A stretch of DNA of 64,000 nucleotides. It comes from Mesorhizobium onobrychidis. GTDB taxonomy: Bacteria > Pseudomonadota > Alphaproteobacteria > Rhizobiales > Rhizobiaceae. The notes beneath the pieces are model-generated. The model was not told the origin of the DNA. It ran no database searches and was given only the letters and a program-made list of their open reading frames with translations. Positions within the stretch are counted from its first letter, which is position 1. Every line of letters begins with the position of its first letter. Position numbers and translations under genes: made by a program. The stretch is taken from the NCBI RefSeq assembly GCF_024707545.1, contig NZ_CP062229.1, positions 2,957,501 through 3,021,500 on the forward strand, in the 5' to 3' direction. Of this stretch, positions 1 to 8,598 are shown piece by piece.

Positions 1-351
1 GACCAGCCCTTCGAGCTTGCGGTTCAGCACATCGATTGCAGCGGCGTGTTTCTGCGCCAGCGCGTCTCGGACCTGCTGGTCTTCCGACAGCAGCAGGGGC
101 AGGGCGCGTGGGCTTTCCAGCACGGCGCGCAGCAGCGCGACCTTCAGATTGGCATCGGTGCGGCCTTGCGCCGCCAGCGCCCCGACCTCCGTGGTGCGGC
201 CATAGAGACCGGCGCCGTAAAGTGCGGCCGTGGCGATCGCAAGGGCGATGGCCGCAAACAGCAGCCAGGCATGGCGCGCTCGCCTGCCGAGTTGCTCGGG
301 CGTCGACGGCAAGGCAGCGGCGGGGCGTTGCAGCATCACCCATTTGTGCAT
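1..351 (-). CDS. dctB: C4-dicarboxylate sensor histidine kinase DctB, N-terminal part (cut by window edge)
   Basis: This is the first 117 codons of a reverse-strand gene that runs off the left end. The product starts [10 protein letters not shown], has a transmembrane segment at about residues 28-47, and then enters a periplasmic region typical of the DctB sensor ([14 protein letters not shown], then [11 protein letters not shown]). DctB senses C4-dicarboxylates in the periplasm and phosphorylates the sigma-54 activator DctD. The divergent partner is dctA, the standard rhizobial arrangement. The kinase domains lie outside the window. A start at codon 6 (ATG, base 336) is also possible. If the first ATG is used, the start codon lies inside the putative DctD-binding palindrome. 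Confidence 0.85.
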   Translation of the reverse strand, partial: MHKWVMLQRPAAALPSTPEQLGRRARHAWLLFAAIALAIATAALYGAGLYGRTTEVGALAAQGRTDANLKVALLRAVLESPRALPLLLSEDQQVRDALAQKHAAAIDVLNRKLEGLV

Positions 352-363
352 GATTTCGCACAA
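344..363. promoter_or_regulatory. Putative DctD upstream activator site
   Basis: A perfect inverted repeat, TTGTGC-N8-GCACAA, lies about 110 bases upstream of the -24 element of the dctA promoter. DctD of rhizobia is known to bind tandem upstream sites of this general kind. A weaker related palindrome with a GTGCGG half is seen at 376-393, which would give the usual tandem pair. Assignment to DctD is inferred from position and neighbours. Confidence 0.6.
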
Positions 364-468
364 AGCACAATTCGGCCACGCGAATATCCGCACTTTCTGG
401 ATACGAGGCGAAGCCTTGCGTTCGAGAATAGTCAATAAAATCAGATTGATGGTCTCTTCCGCGCGGTC

Positions 469-484
469 TGGCACGGCAGTTGCA
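469..484 (+). promoter_or_regulatory. Sigma-54 (-24/-12) promoter of dctA
   Basis: TGGCAC-N5-TTGCA matches the sigma-54 consensus exactly at the GG and GC doublets and in spacing. It sits about 90 bases before the dctA start codon. RpoN- and DctD-dependent transcription of dctA is well established in rhizobia. Confidence 0.9.
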
Positions 485-574
485 AACGCAAATTCAGCGG
501 TCGCGAGGCTGCTGGGGGTCAATGCAATCGCTCCGGGAGGTCGAGCTTTCGATCGGAGCACAATGGAGGACGTC

Positions 575-1906
575 ATGCAGACAGCATTCGCTGCCGCCGA
601 GCCGCGCGGCAAACTTCCCTTCTACCGGCATCTCTATGTGCAGGTGCTGGCGGCGATCGCCGCCGGCGTGCTTCTCGGCCATTTCTATCCCGAAACCGGT
701 GAGGCGATGAAGCCGTTCGGCGACGCCTTCATCAAGCTGGTGAAGATGGTGATCGCGCCGGTGATCTTTTTGACGGTGGCGACCGGCATCGCCGGCGTTT
801 CCGACCTGCAGAAGGTGGGCCGCGTCGCCGGCAAGGCGATGATCTACTTCCTGACATTCTCGACGCTGGCGCTCGTCGTCGGCCTCGTCGTGTCGAACGT
901 CGTGCAGCCGGGCGCCGGCATGCATGTCGATCCGGCCACGCTCGACGCCACGCAGGTGGCGACCTACGCCGAAAAGGCGCACGACACCAGCATCGTCGGC
1001 TTCCTGCTGAACATCATCCCCGACACGATCACCGGCGCTTTCGCAAAGGGCGACATCCTGCAGGTGCTGTTTTTTTCGGTGCTGTTCGGGCTCGCCCTGG
1101 CACTGGTCGGCGATCGCGGCCGCCCGGTCGTCGATTTCCTGCAGGCACTGACCACGCCGATCTTCCGCCTCGTCGCCATCCTGATGAAGGCCGCACCCAT
1201 TGGCGCCTTCGGCGCCATGGCCTTCACCATCGGCAAATACGGCATCGGCTCGATCGCCAACCTCGCCATGCTGATCGGCACATTCTACCTGACGGCGCTG
1301 CTGTTCGTGCTGGTGGTGCTTGGCGCGGTTGCCCGCTACAACGGCTTCTCGATCCTGGCGTTGATCCGTTACATCAAGGAAGAGCTGCTGCTGGTGCTCG
1401 GCACCTCGTCCTCGGAAGCGGCACTGCCGGGCTTGATGGCCAAGATGGAGCGCGCCGGCTGCAACCGCTCGGTGGTCGGGCTGGTCATCCCGACCGGCTA
1501 TTCCTTCAACCTGGACGGCACCAACATCTATATGACGCTGGCCGCGCTGTTCATCGCGCAGGCGACAGACACGCCGCTCACCTTCGGTGACCAGATCCTG
1601 CTGCTCGCCGTCGCCATGCTGAGCTCCAAGGGTGCCGCCGGCATCACCGGTGCCGGCTTCATCACCCTCGCCGCGACGCTCTCGGTCGTACCCACGGTGC
1701 CGGTCGCCGGCATGGCGCTGATCCTCGGCGTCGACCGCTTCATGTCGGAATGCCGGGCGCTGACGAACTTCGTCGGCAATGCGGTGGCGACCGTGGTCGT
1801 GGCGCGCTGGGAAGGGGAACTCGACCAGACCAAGTTTGCCGCCGCGATGGCCGGCGACTTGCCGGAGGAAGCTGACCTGTCGCTGCCAGGGCTTCAGGCC
1901 GCCTGA
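575..1906 (+). CDS. dctA: C4-dicarboxylate transport protein DctA
   Basis: Inner-membrane cation-coupled symporter for succinate, fumarate and malate, needed by nodule bacteroids for their carbon supply. The 443-residue product has normal family length (DAACS family). The serine-rich motif [10 protein letters not shown] is at about 276-285 and [16 protein letters not shown] at about 305-320, both near-invariant in DctA. The start is set at ATG 575, preceded by GGAGGA four bases upstream. An in-frame ATG at 563 is less likely because the Shine-Dalgarno overlaps it. The gene is divergent from dctB and carries a sigma-54 promoter at 469-484. A strong hairpin follows at 1932-1957. Confidence 0.95.
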   Translation: MQTAFAAAEPRGKLPFYRHLYVQVLAAIAAGVLLGHFYPETGEAMKPFGDAFIKLVKMVIAPVIFLTVATGIAGVSDLQKVGRVAGKAMIYFLTFSTLALVVGLVVSNVVQPGAGMHVDPATLDATQVATYAEKAHDTSIVGFLLNIIPDTITGAFAKGDILQVLFFSVLFGLALALVGDRGRPVVDFLQALTTPIFRLVAILMKAAPIGAFGAMAFTIGKYGIGSIANLAMLIGTFYLTALLFVLVVLGAVARYNGFSILALIRYIKEELLLVLGTSSSEAALPGLMAKMERAGCNRSVVGLVIPTGYSFNLDGTNIYMTLAALFIAQATDTPLTFGDQILLLAVAMLSSKGAAGITGAGFITLAATLSVVPTVPVAGMALILGVDRFMSECRALTNFVGNAVATVVVARWEGELDQTKFAAAMAGDLPEEADLSLPGLQAA

Positions 1907-1931
1907 CTGTTCAGGTCTGCGACCATACAGA

Positions 1932-1957
1932 CCCGGAGCCGGCTCGCCGGCTCCGGG
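1932..1957 (+). terminator. Hairpin after dctA
   Basis: An 11-bp perfect stem (CCCGGAGCCGG with its complement) and a 4-base loop (CTCG) lie 26 bases after the dctA stop. No T-run follows, so it may be a transcript-end stabiliser rather than a classical intrinsic terminator. Confidence 0.6.
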
Positions 1958-2346
1958 AAGAGCGCCGGCCTTCGTCTGAAACGCAATGCCAACCCTGTTT
2001 TTTGGCGCAGGGCTTGCCCCGGCCGCATTTGAAGCTCAGTATCCACCTGCCTTCATTCGTCCGCCTCGATCCCGACCTGATCGCGATCGAGGGCGAGACA
2101 TTCCGTCGGGCTCGGCTGCGACCGGCCGAAAACCGTCGGAGCTTTTGCTGCCGCCGACCACGACCTTGACCAAGGCGGCAGCCCTCGAAGGCATGGCGGC
2201 CTCAATACGAAGTCGCAAAGAGACACGTGACCCGTCTCCTGCTGGAAAGCGCAGGCCTTTCTCTCAGGAACTCGTCGCGCTTGAAGAGGGGGCAGGCCCG
2301 TGAGCGGGTTTTGCCGAAACCAAAGCAAGATGCGAGGTCAAATGCG
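1958..2346. other. Non-coding stretch between dctA and glycosyltransferase gene
   Basis: No convincing gene was seen. Open frames on both strands have compositionally biased, family-free translations. The downstream glycosyltransferase frame stays open back to base 2227, but that extension (MTRLLLESAGLSL...) has no family resemblance. Confidence 0.5.
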
Positions 2347-3411
2347 ATGCAGTCTGTTCCGAGAATTCCGGTATCCATCATCATCCCGAACTACAATTAC
2401 GCGCGTTTTCTCAAACGCAGCATCGACAGTGCCCTGGAGCAGGACTACGCGGATGTCGAAGTCATTGTCGTCGACGATGCATCGCAGGACAATTCCACGA
2501 CAATCATGAAATCATATGGGGACAGGATCCTCGCCTGCCCGCGAGCGCAAAATGGCGGGCATGCCGCCGCGTTCAACACCGGCTTTGCGGCAAGCTCGGG
2601 CAAGATCGTCCTGTTCCTCGACGCCGACGACTTTCTCTATCCGACCGCCATTTCCAGGATCGTCGACGTCTGGGACGCGGCAACCGCCCAGGTGCAGTCC
2701 AGGTTGCATATCGTCGACGAACGACAACGCATCAAGGACGTCTTTCCGCCGCCCGAACTGCCCTTCGACAGCGGTGACGTCATGCCGAAACTCCTGCACA
2801 AGGGCCGCTATCAGACGACTGTGACCAGCGGGCTGGCCTTTGACCGAACAACCCTCGAATCGATCATGCCGATTCCCGAGCCGGAGTTCCGCCAGGGCGC
2901 CGATGGCTATCTTGCAACGCTGGCACCCATGTACGGGCACGTCCGGTCCATCGACGAATGCCTCGGCGCCTACCGGATCCACGGCGCCAACCATTCGGTC
3001 TTCGGTGAAAAGCTCGCCGAGCGGGCACGCTGGAGGGTAACCCACGATTTCCGCCGCATGCAGGCGCTGTCGGACCAGGCTTCCGGGATCGGCCTGACCA
3101 TTGTGCCGTCGGAGGCTGTCCGCCACGATCCGGTCCATCTGGAAGAGCGGCTGGCGTCGCTGTGCGCAGACAAGCGCCAGCACCCCGTGGCCAATGATTC
3201 CCGGCTGGCGCTCGGGGCGGCGGGCGCCGTGGCCAGCCTCGAAATGACGGCGTCCCTGCGCCGGCGCGCCGTCCTTGCCGCCTGGTTCCTGTCGGTCGGG
3301 GTGTTGCCGCGGAAAATGGCGACGGCGGTGCTGTCGTGGAAGCTTGACGCGTCGTCGAGACCGGCATTCCTTAGCCGTCTGTCGAAGACCATTCGCCACG
3401 CCATGGGATAG
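2347..3411 (+). CDS. Family 2 glycosyltransferase
   Basis: A 354-residue GT-A fold glycosyltransferase that probably transfers a sugar from a nucleotide donor to a surface glycan. The N-terminus VSIIIPNYNYARFLKRSIDSAL is typical of GT2, followed by the nucleotide-binding VVDDAS (about 41-46) and the metal-binding DADD (about 91-94). An acceptor-region motif (YRIHGANHS) follows at about 210-218. The C-terminal 100 residues are not recognisable. The start at ATG 2347 places the GT2 fold at the N-terminus; upstream GTG/ATG starts would add about 40 unrelated residues. It stands alone, apart from the polysaccharide island at 18-29 kb, and its acceptor cannot be told. Confidence 0.85.
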   Translation: MQSVPRIPVSIIIPNYNYARFLKRSIDSALEQDYADVEVIVVDDASQDNSTTIMKSYGDRILACPRAQNGGHAAAFNTGFAASSGKIVLFLDADDFLYPTAISRIVDVWDAATAQVQSRLHIVDERQRIKDVFPPPELPFDSGDVMPKLLHKGRYQTTVTSGLAFDRTTLESIMPIPEPEFRQGADGYLATLAPMYGHVRSIDECLGAYRIHGANHSVFGEKLAERARWRVTHDFRRMQALSDQASGIGLTIVPSEAVRHDPVHLEERLASLCADKRQHPVANDSRLALGAAGAVASLEMTASLRRRAVLAAWFLSVGVLPRKMATAVLSWKLDASSRPAFLSRLSKTIRHAMG

Positions 3412-3508
3412 GGCGATGCCGTGTCATAGCTCGGCCAGGTATTCGGTCCGGTCCGGCAATCCAATACAACTAAGGGACATGGCGGCCCAAACCAAAGGAT
3501 AATCAACC

Positions 3509-3817
3509 ATGACCTCTTATGAGCCGAAAAGGCCGATCGAGCGCTGCCCCTCCCATCCCGGCGCGCTTCTCGATGACATTATTCCCGCAACCGGCAAGAC
3601 CAAGGTGGAAATCGCCAACCTGCTCGGGATCTCGCGCCAGCAGCTTTACGACATCATCCGTGAGAAGAAGCCAGTGTCGCCGGCTGTCGCCGCCCGTCTT
3701 GGAAAGATGTTCGGCGACGGCGCCGCGATCTGGCTCAGGATGCAGGCCGGCTACGATGCCTGGCATGCTGAACGCGAAGTAGACGTCAGTGCCATTCCAA
3801 GGCTGCATGGTGCCTGA
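3509..3817 (+). CDS. higA: HigA-family addiction-module antitoxin, apparently orphan
   Basis: A 102-residue XRE-type DNA-binding protein. The HTH region KVEIANLLGISRQQLYDIIREKK (about 32-54) and the motif HPGALL near the N-terminus are hallmarks of HigA/VapI antitoxins, as is LGKMFGDGAAIWLRMQAGYD further on. HigA normally neutralises HigB mRNA-cleaving toxin and represses its own operon, with higB just upstream. Here only 97 bases separate it from the glycosyltransferase stop, and no HigB-like frame is seen on either side. It is either a solitary regulator or a relic of a lost toxin-antitoxin pair. Confidence 0.85.
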   Translation: MTSYEPKRPIERCPSHPGALLDDIIPATGKTKVEIANLLGISRQQLYDIIREKKPVSPAVAARLGKMFGDGAAIWLRMQAGYDAWHAEREVDVSAIPRLHGA

Positions 3818-3913
3818 AACGCGCGCCCAACGGACGCGCTGGCGAGCCGCGCTCCGTCCGGCTCCCGAATTCACGACGAATGCTCGATGGCCAGGGCGAG
3901 CAGGCCCGGCCAC

Positions 3914-4159
3914 TCACTCGACCAGAACATGCGCCTCCCGCGCGGCGCCGACAAAGGCATCCCTTGCGGCTTCGGTTGTAACATCGCCGCTCATGGCCCG
4001 GCGGCATGCGCGCAGTGCGGCGCCATGTTGCAGGCTGCCAGCGTCGCGCCACTGGCCTGTCAGCAATTCGACAGCCTGTTGTGCGTTGGAAATATGTCGG
4101 ATCGTTCCAGTGATGCCGACCGAAACAGCAACCGGCTTGGAAAACCATCCTTGATCCAT
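3914..4159 (-). CDS. DUF982 domain protein
   Basis: An 81-residue protein matching the DUF982 family of small Rhizobiales proteins: a strand-rich start (FSKPVAVSVGITGTIRHISNAQQAVELLTGQW), then a helical part with ALRACRRAM, ending in AARDAFVGAAREAHVLVE. The function of the family is unknown. DUF982 genes are usually present in several copies per rhizobial genome. It starts at ATG 4159 with a modest AAAGG upstream and is convergent with the higA-like gene. The 200 bases upstream of it hold nothing recognisable. Confidence 0.8.
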   Translation of the reverse strand: MDQGWFSKPVAVSVGITGTIRHISNAQQAVELLTGQWRDAGSLQHGAALRACRRAMSGDVTTEAARDAFVGAAREAHVLVE

Positions 4160-4368
4160 GGTGGAACCTTTGGTGAGTTGAACGCACCAAAACGCATGGC
4201 GTGGTACAAGGTTTCATTTGCGGCTGTCATCATGGCGTGAAAGCGGCGTTCCGCCGCCAGAAGGTCGGCGGGCGTCCCGTTCCAATCGGAGTCGCCAACG
4301 AGCCGCTCACCAGCATAGCAACGAACGCATGCCGACCCCGGGTAGGGCAGGCACGCGTCTGCCTACCA

Positions 4369-5175
4369 CTACTGCGCCCGGCGCAGCCTGACCACAGCAC
4401 CGCGCGCCGCGAGCACCAGCACCGTGATGATGATCAGGATCACTGAGAGTGCGGCAATCGCCGGGTCGATGTTGTCGCGCAGGCCCATCCACATCAGCCT
4501 GGGTAGCGTGATGGCGTTGACCGAGGTGATGAACAGGGTGACGCCGATCTCTTCCCATGACAGCACGAAGGACAGCAGGGCGGCGGTGACGATGCCGAAT
4601 TTGATGTTGGGCATGATGATGCGTGTGGCGCGCTCCCACACGGTGGCGCCGAGGCCGCGTGCGGCAAGGTCGATACGCCGGTCGAGCTGGCTGAGCGACA
4701 CCAGGATCAGCACCGTGGCGAAGGGCACCGTCATCACTGCATGCGCCATGGCGACACCGAGCCAGGTGTCATAGCCGAAGAACGAGCTGGCACCGGAGAT
4801 CGAGGTCAGTAGGAAGTAGAGCGTGATCGCCGAGACCACCGGCGGCACCACCATCGGCAGCAGCACGAAGCCGACCAGCGCGGCGGTAAAGCGCGGCTGG
4901 AACATCCACACGCCAAGGCTAAAGCACAGCGCCAGCACGGTGGAAAAGGCGCTGCTGACGACGCCGATCCTGATCGAGAGCAGGATCGAGTTGATCCAGC
5001 GCGGATCCTCGATCAGCGCCCGGTAGTGTCGCAGCGACAATTCGCCGGACGGCATCGCCAGCATGCGGGTCGGCGTCAGCGACACCGGAATGACGGCAAG
5101 CAGCGGCAACAACAGGAATAGCGCCACCAAGGCGGCGAGGATCAGCGAGACGGGGCCCGGGCGGTAGGTCGGCAT
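4369..5175 (-). CDS. ABC transporter permease, PotC type
   Basis: Inner-membrane permease (268 residues, about six transmembrane helices) of a spermidine/putrescine-type importer. The EAA loop that contacts the ATPase is visible as DLAARGLGATVWERATRIIMP near residues 175-195. It is the last gene of a four-gene reverse-strand operon (ATPase, binding protein, two permeases). Its start overlaps the preceding stop by one base (TGATG), which suggests translational coupling. The true substrate may be another cationic or amino compound, given the neighbouring arginine-type catabolic genes. Confidence 0.9.
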   Translation of the reverse strand: MPTYRPGPVSLILAALVALFLLLPLLAVIPVSLTPTRMLAMPSGELSLRHYRALIEDPRWINSILLSIRIGVVSSAFSTVLALCFSLGVWMFQPRFTAALVGFVLLPMVVPPVVSAITLYFLLTSISGASSFFGYDTWLGVAMAHAVMTVPFATVLILVSLSQLDRRIDLAARGLGATVWERATRIIMPNIKFGIVTAALLSFVLSWEEIGVTLFITSVNAITLPRLMWMGLRDNIDPAIAALSVILIIITVLVLAARGAVVRLRRAQ

Positions 5176-6008
5176 CAGATCAGCTGCCTCGGCCTGACAT
5201 AACGGAACACCAGCGCCATCAGTGCGCCGACGAATAGCACCAGTACGACGCTGATCGCCGCCCCCAGGCCCCAGTCCGGGCTCTGGAAGATGCGGAGATA
5301 GATCAGCTCGGCGACCATCACGCTGCGGCCGCCGCCGAGGATCGCCGGCGTCACGAAGAAGCCGAGCGAAAAGACGAAGACGATGAGCGCCGAGCCGATG
5401 ATGCCGGAGCGCGTCATCGGCACGAACACCGACCAGAAGGTGCGCATGCGGCTGGAACCGAGCCCGCGCGCCGCCAGCAGCACGCGGTCGTCAAGGCTGC
5501 GCATCGAAGACGCCAGTGGAAACACAGCGAAGGGAATGAGGAAATGCGTCATGCCGACGATGACGCCGAATTCGTTGCGCACCAGCGTCAGCGGTTCGGA
5601 GATGAAGCCGATCGCCTGCAGCCAGGTGTTGAACAGGCCCCGATTGGAAAGCAGCGCCACCCAGCCGAAGGCGCGCGTCAGCACCGAGATCCAGAACGGC
5701 ACCAAGATGCAGAACTCGGCGATCACGCGCTGCGCCGGCGTGCCGCGCACCCACACCACGGTGATGGCGTAGGCGGCGGCAACCGAAACAATCGTGACGA
5801 TTGCGGCGATGCGCAGCGTGCGGACAAACACCGACTGAACCAGCGGGTCGCTAAGCAGCGTGCCATACTGCCCGAGCCCCGGCTCGGGCAGGGTGAAGCT
5901 CCAGTTGACAACGCCGAAGAATGGCCAGGCGTAGGCGGCGCCAAGGAACAGGAGCAGCGGCGCCATCAGCAGCGCCGCGCCCATCCTGTCGGAGAGATAT
6001 GCTTTCAT
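5175..6008 (-). CDS. ABC transporter permease, PotB type
   Basis: A 277-residue permease with an N-terminal helix followed by a core of about five helices. Its EAA loop LLAARGLGSSRMRTFWSVFVP (around 175-195) is typical of the PotB/PotH group. It partners the downstream permease, the Tat-exported binding protein and the ATPase of the same operon. It ends in a one-base overlap with the next gene and begins 24 bases after the binding-protein stop. Confidence 0.9.
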   Translation of the reverse strand: MKAYLSDRMGAALLMAPLLLFLGAAYAWPFFGVVNWSFTLPEPGLGQYGTLLSDPLVQSVFVRTLRIAAIVTIVSVAAAYAITVVWVRGTPAQRVIAEFCILVPFWISVLTRAFGWVALLSNRGLFNTWLQAIGFISEPLTLVRNEFGVIVGMTHFLIPFAVFPLASSMRSLDDRVLLAARGLGSSRMRTFWSVFVPMTRSGIIGSALIVFVFSLGFFVTPAILGGGRSVMVAELIYLRIFQSPDWGLGAAISVVLVLFVGALMALVFRYVRPRQLI

Positions 6009-6032
6009 CTCGGCCCCGGTTATCCCGGTCTA

Positions 6033-7163
6033 TCAGGCGGAGATGATCTTCGTGTATTCGTCGAGTGCTGCCCCGTAGTTCTTGGCGTACCACTCCATGT
6101 CGAGCGGGATCTGCTTCTTCATGTTTTCGGGGTCGACCGGGTTGATGCGCTTCTTGTCGGCGGGGATCAGCGCGTCGGTGGCCGGATTGGCCGGACCCTG
6201 GCCGAGCTTGTCGAACATGATCAGTTGCTTCTCCGGATCCTGGGCGCTGGCGATGAACTTCATCGCCGCGTCCGTGCCGCCGGGATTGCCCTTGAGCACG
6301 GCGAGCGCGCCGGGCGAGATCAGGCCCTGGTCCCAAATGAACTTGATCTTGCCGCCGGAATCCTGCTCGATCAGTGAGGCGCGGGTCGACCAGACGATCG
6401 CCATCGAAGCCTCGCCGTCGAGCAGCACACTCTGGCTTTCGGCGCCGCCGCCCCAATAGGCCACGACGTTTTCCTTGAAGGCGGCGATCTTGTCATGCGC
6501 GCGCTTGAGGTCGAGCGGATAGAGCGAGGCCGGCGCGATGCCGTCGGCGAGCAGTGCCGCTTCCCAGCTCGACACGCCCCATTTGTAGAGCGAGCGCTTG
6601 CCGGGGAATTTCGTCACGTCGAAGAAATCGGCCATGCCGGTCGGTGCCTGGCTGCCGAATTTCTCGGAATCATAGGCGATGACATAGGAGAAGAAATAGG
6701 TCGAGGCGGCGTGCTCCCAGCCGAAGCCCTCGCGCATCTTGTTCTTGTCGACGATCGAATAGTCGATCGGCTCCAGCATGCCTTGCGCACCGAGCGTGAT
6801 CGCCGAGAACGGATCGACGTCGACAAGGTCCCAGGTCGGGGCGCCGCTCTTGAACTGCGCCGCGATCGCGCCCTCGGTCGGGCCGGAGCCATCCATCTTG
6901 ACGGTGATGCCGGTTTCCTTGGTGAAGGCCTGGCCATAGGCCGCGTCATAGGCGGTGATGGCGTCGCCACCCCAGTTGACCAGCACCAGTTCCTTGGCTT
7001 GCGCGAAGGCGTCGGTCGAGCGCAGCAGCATCGGCGTCCCGGCCAGCACGAGTGCGGCCAGCTGCGTGAACTGCCGGCGCGAGATCTCGCCGCGCACCGC
7101 CCTGGCGGACAGTGTCTCGATGGAGTGTTTCTTGGTTTCGCTCATCTCTGAATTGTTTGTCAT
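6033..7163 (-). CDS. Polyamine-type extracellular solute-binding protein with Tat signal
   Basis: A 376-residue periplasmic receptor of the PotD/PotF class. It carries a twin-arginine motif (ISRRQF, arginines about 29-30), a hydrophobic stretch, and a likely cleavage site after AFAQA near residue 56, so it is probably exported folded. The mature part shows class features: VLVNWGGDAITAYDAAYGQAF, FPGKRSLYKWG, and a tail ending DEYTKIISA. The start is ATG 7163 with GGGGA seven bases upstream; the frame stays open further upstream but that part overlaps the ATPase gene. The ligand is unknown. Confidence 0.9.
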   Translation of the reverse strand: MTNNSEMSETKKHSIETLSARAVRGEISRRQFTQLAALVLAGTPMLLRSTDAFAQAKELVLVNWGGDAITAYDAAYGQAFTKETGITVKMDGSGPTEGAIAAQFKSGAPTWDLVDVDPFSAITLGAQGMLEPIDYSIVDKNKMREGFGWEHAASTYFFSYVIAYDSEKFGSQAPTGMADFFDVTKFPGKRSLYKWGVSSWEAALLADGIAPASLYPLDLKRAHDKIAAFKENVVAYWGGGAESQSVLLDGEASMAIVWSTRASLIEQDSGGKIKFIWDQGLISPGALAVLKGNPGGTDAAMKFIASAQDPEKQLIMFDKLGQGPANPATDALIPADKKRINPVDPENMKKQIPLDMEWYAKNYGAALDEYTKIISA

Positions 7164-7237
7164 GTCAGTTCCCCTTTTTTGTCGTTGATATTTCCCGAAA
7201 GCCAGCCTGGCGAATTTCAGCTTCGCCACGCCGGTCG

Positions 7238-8332
7238 TCATTGTCCTCCGTCCGGAAGGAGGAAACCTTTTTCCGCAGGCCATGTCAGCCACACGGAATT
7301 GCCCTTGCTGAGTGCCGAAGCGGCGACCTCGTTCGGCACCGAGACCGTCACCTTGGCACCCTGGCGCGTCGTGAGATCGAGCCGCGTCGCAGCGCCGAGA
7401 TAGGTCGAGGCGACCGCAGTCGCGGCGATGCCGTTCTCGCCGGCTGTCGCTTCGGGCGCGATCGACATGTATTCGGGCCGGATCGCCAGGATGGCGTTGC
7501 TGCCGACGGCGCTTGCATTGCCGCGCAGCGTGATGGTGCGGTCTTCGCACAGACCGGTGGCGCCGTTGTCGGCATTGCGCACGCCCTTCAGCGGCAGCAT
7601 GTTGATCTCGCCGAGGAACTCGGCGACGAAGCGGTTGGCCGGCCGGTCGTAGACCTCGTCAGGCGCGCCGACCTGCAGCAACTTGCCGTGGTTGAAGATG
7701 GCGACGCGCGACGACAGCGCCAGTGCCTCGCTCTGGTCATGGGTAACGAAGACGAAAGTGGTTCCGGTTTCCTGGTGCAGCCGCTTCATCTCGGCCTGCA
7801 TCTGGCCGCGCAGGCCCTTGTCGAGCGCCGAGAACGGCTCGTCGAGCAAAAGCACGCCCGGCTCGAACACCAAGGCACGCGCCAGCGCGACGCGCTGCTG
7901 CTGGCCGCCGGACAATTGCGACGGCAGTTTCTTCTCGTGGCCCTTCAGCCCGACGCGCTCGATCATCTCACTGATGCGTCGCTTGATCTCGGCCGCCGAT
8001 TTCTTGCGCACCTTGAGCGGGAAGGCGATATTGGCCTCGACGCTCATATGCGGGAACAGCGCGTAGCCCTGGAACACCATGCCGGCGGCACGCTGCTCGG
8101 CCGGCCGCTCGGTGATGTCGACGCCGTCGCTGAACAGGCGACCGTCGGTCGGCTGCACGAAACCGGCAAGGATCATCAGGAAGGTAGTCTTGCCCGAACC
8201 CGACGGCCCGAGCAGGGTCAGGAACTCGCCGCGGCCGATGTCGAGCGTCAGATCGTCCAATGCACGGAACGAGCCGAAGCTCTTGCCGATCCCGATTGCC
8301 TTGATCTCTGCGGCACGGCCGGGTTGCTGCAT
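7238..8332 (-). CDS. ABC transporter ATP-binding protein, PotA type
   Basis: A 364-residue ATPase that powers the importer encoded by the three downstream genes. The Walker A motif GPSGSGKT is at about 42-49, the Q-loop at MVFQGYALFPH, the signature LSGGQQQR at about 140-147, Walker B VLLLDEP at about 160-166 and the switch histidine in VTHD. A C-terminal TOBE/regulatory domain follows from about residue 240. It is first in the operon, with a 74-base gap before the binding-protein gene. Confidence 0.93.
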   Translation of the reverse strand: MQQPGRAAEIKAIGIGKSFGSFRALDDLTLDIGRGEFLTLLGPSGSGKTTFLMILAGFVQPTDGRLFSDGVDITERPAEQRAAGMVFQGYALFPHMSVEANIAFPLKVRKKSAAEIKRRISEMIERVGLKGHEKKLPSQLSGGQQQRVALARALVFEPGVLLLDEPFSALDKGLRGQMQAEMKRLHQETGTTFVFVTHDQSEALALSSRVAIFNHGKLLQVGAPDEVYDRPANRFVAEFLGEINMLPLKGVRNADNGATGLCEDRTITLRGNASAVGSNAILAIRPEYMSIAPEATAGENGIAATAVASTYLGAATRLDLTTRQGAKVTVSVPNEVAASALSKGNSVWLTWPAEKGFLLPDGGQ

Positions 8333-8436
8333 CCTGCCTTTGTCCTCAACGCTGATTGAAATCGTAGGCAGGGCGGCGGCTCACCGCAACCGAATAGTTT
8401 TCGCCTGACCGGCAAATTTGATTCATCTATGGCGCC

Positions 8437-8598
8437 AATCTCCCCCCTCGAGGGGGAGATGTCGCCGAAGGCGACAGAGGGGGTCGTCTCGCGTGGAGTG
8501 GCGACTTCCTCTTTCTTTGAAAGCAGACCGGGCCGAGCCCAGCCGAAGCGACCCCCTCTGGCCGCTTCGCGGCCATCTCCCCCTCAAGGGGGGAGATT
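8437..8598. repeat. Composite palindromic repeat (RIME-like)
   Basis: Two half-elements face each other. The left arm has the palindrome ATCTCCCCCCTCGAGGGGGA, the small hairpin GTCGCCGAAGGCGAC, then AGAGGGGGTC. The right arm has GACCCCCTCT, the hairpin GGCCGCTTCGCGGCC, then a second ATCTCCCCC palindrome. This architecture resembles the intergenic mosaic elements I know from Rhizobium and Mesorhizobium genomes. The right end overlaps the TAA stop codon of the LysR gene by two bases. A related, reduced copy lies at 58218-58283. Confidence 0.85.

Noticed and set aside
230..574. Upstream extension of the dctA frame (115 codons)
   Set aside because: It overlaps dctB and the sigma-54 promoter; the text has no DctA likeness and the ATG at 575 has its own Shine-Dalgarno.
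1986..2303. Forward open frame of 105 codons between dctA and the glycosyltransferase
   Set aside because: Pro/Arg-rich text without family resemblance and no Shine-Dalgarno.
7164..7550. Upstream extension of the Tat-exported binding protein frame
   Set aside because: It overlaps the PotA-type ATPase gene; the Tat leader and Shine-Dalgarno fix the start at 7163.
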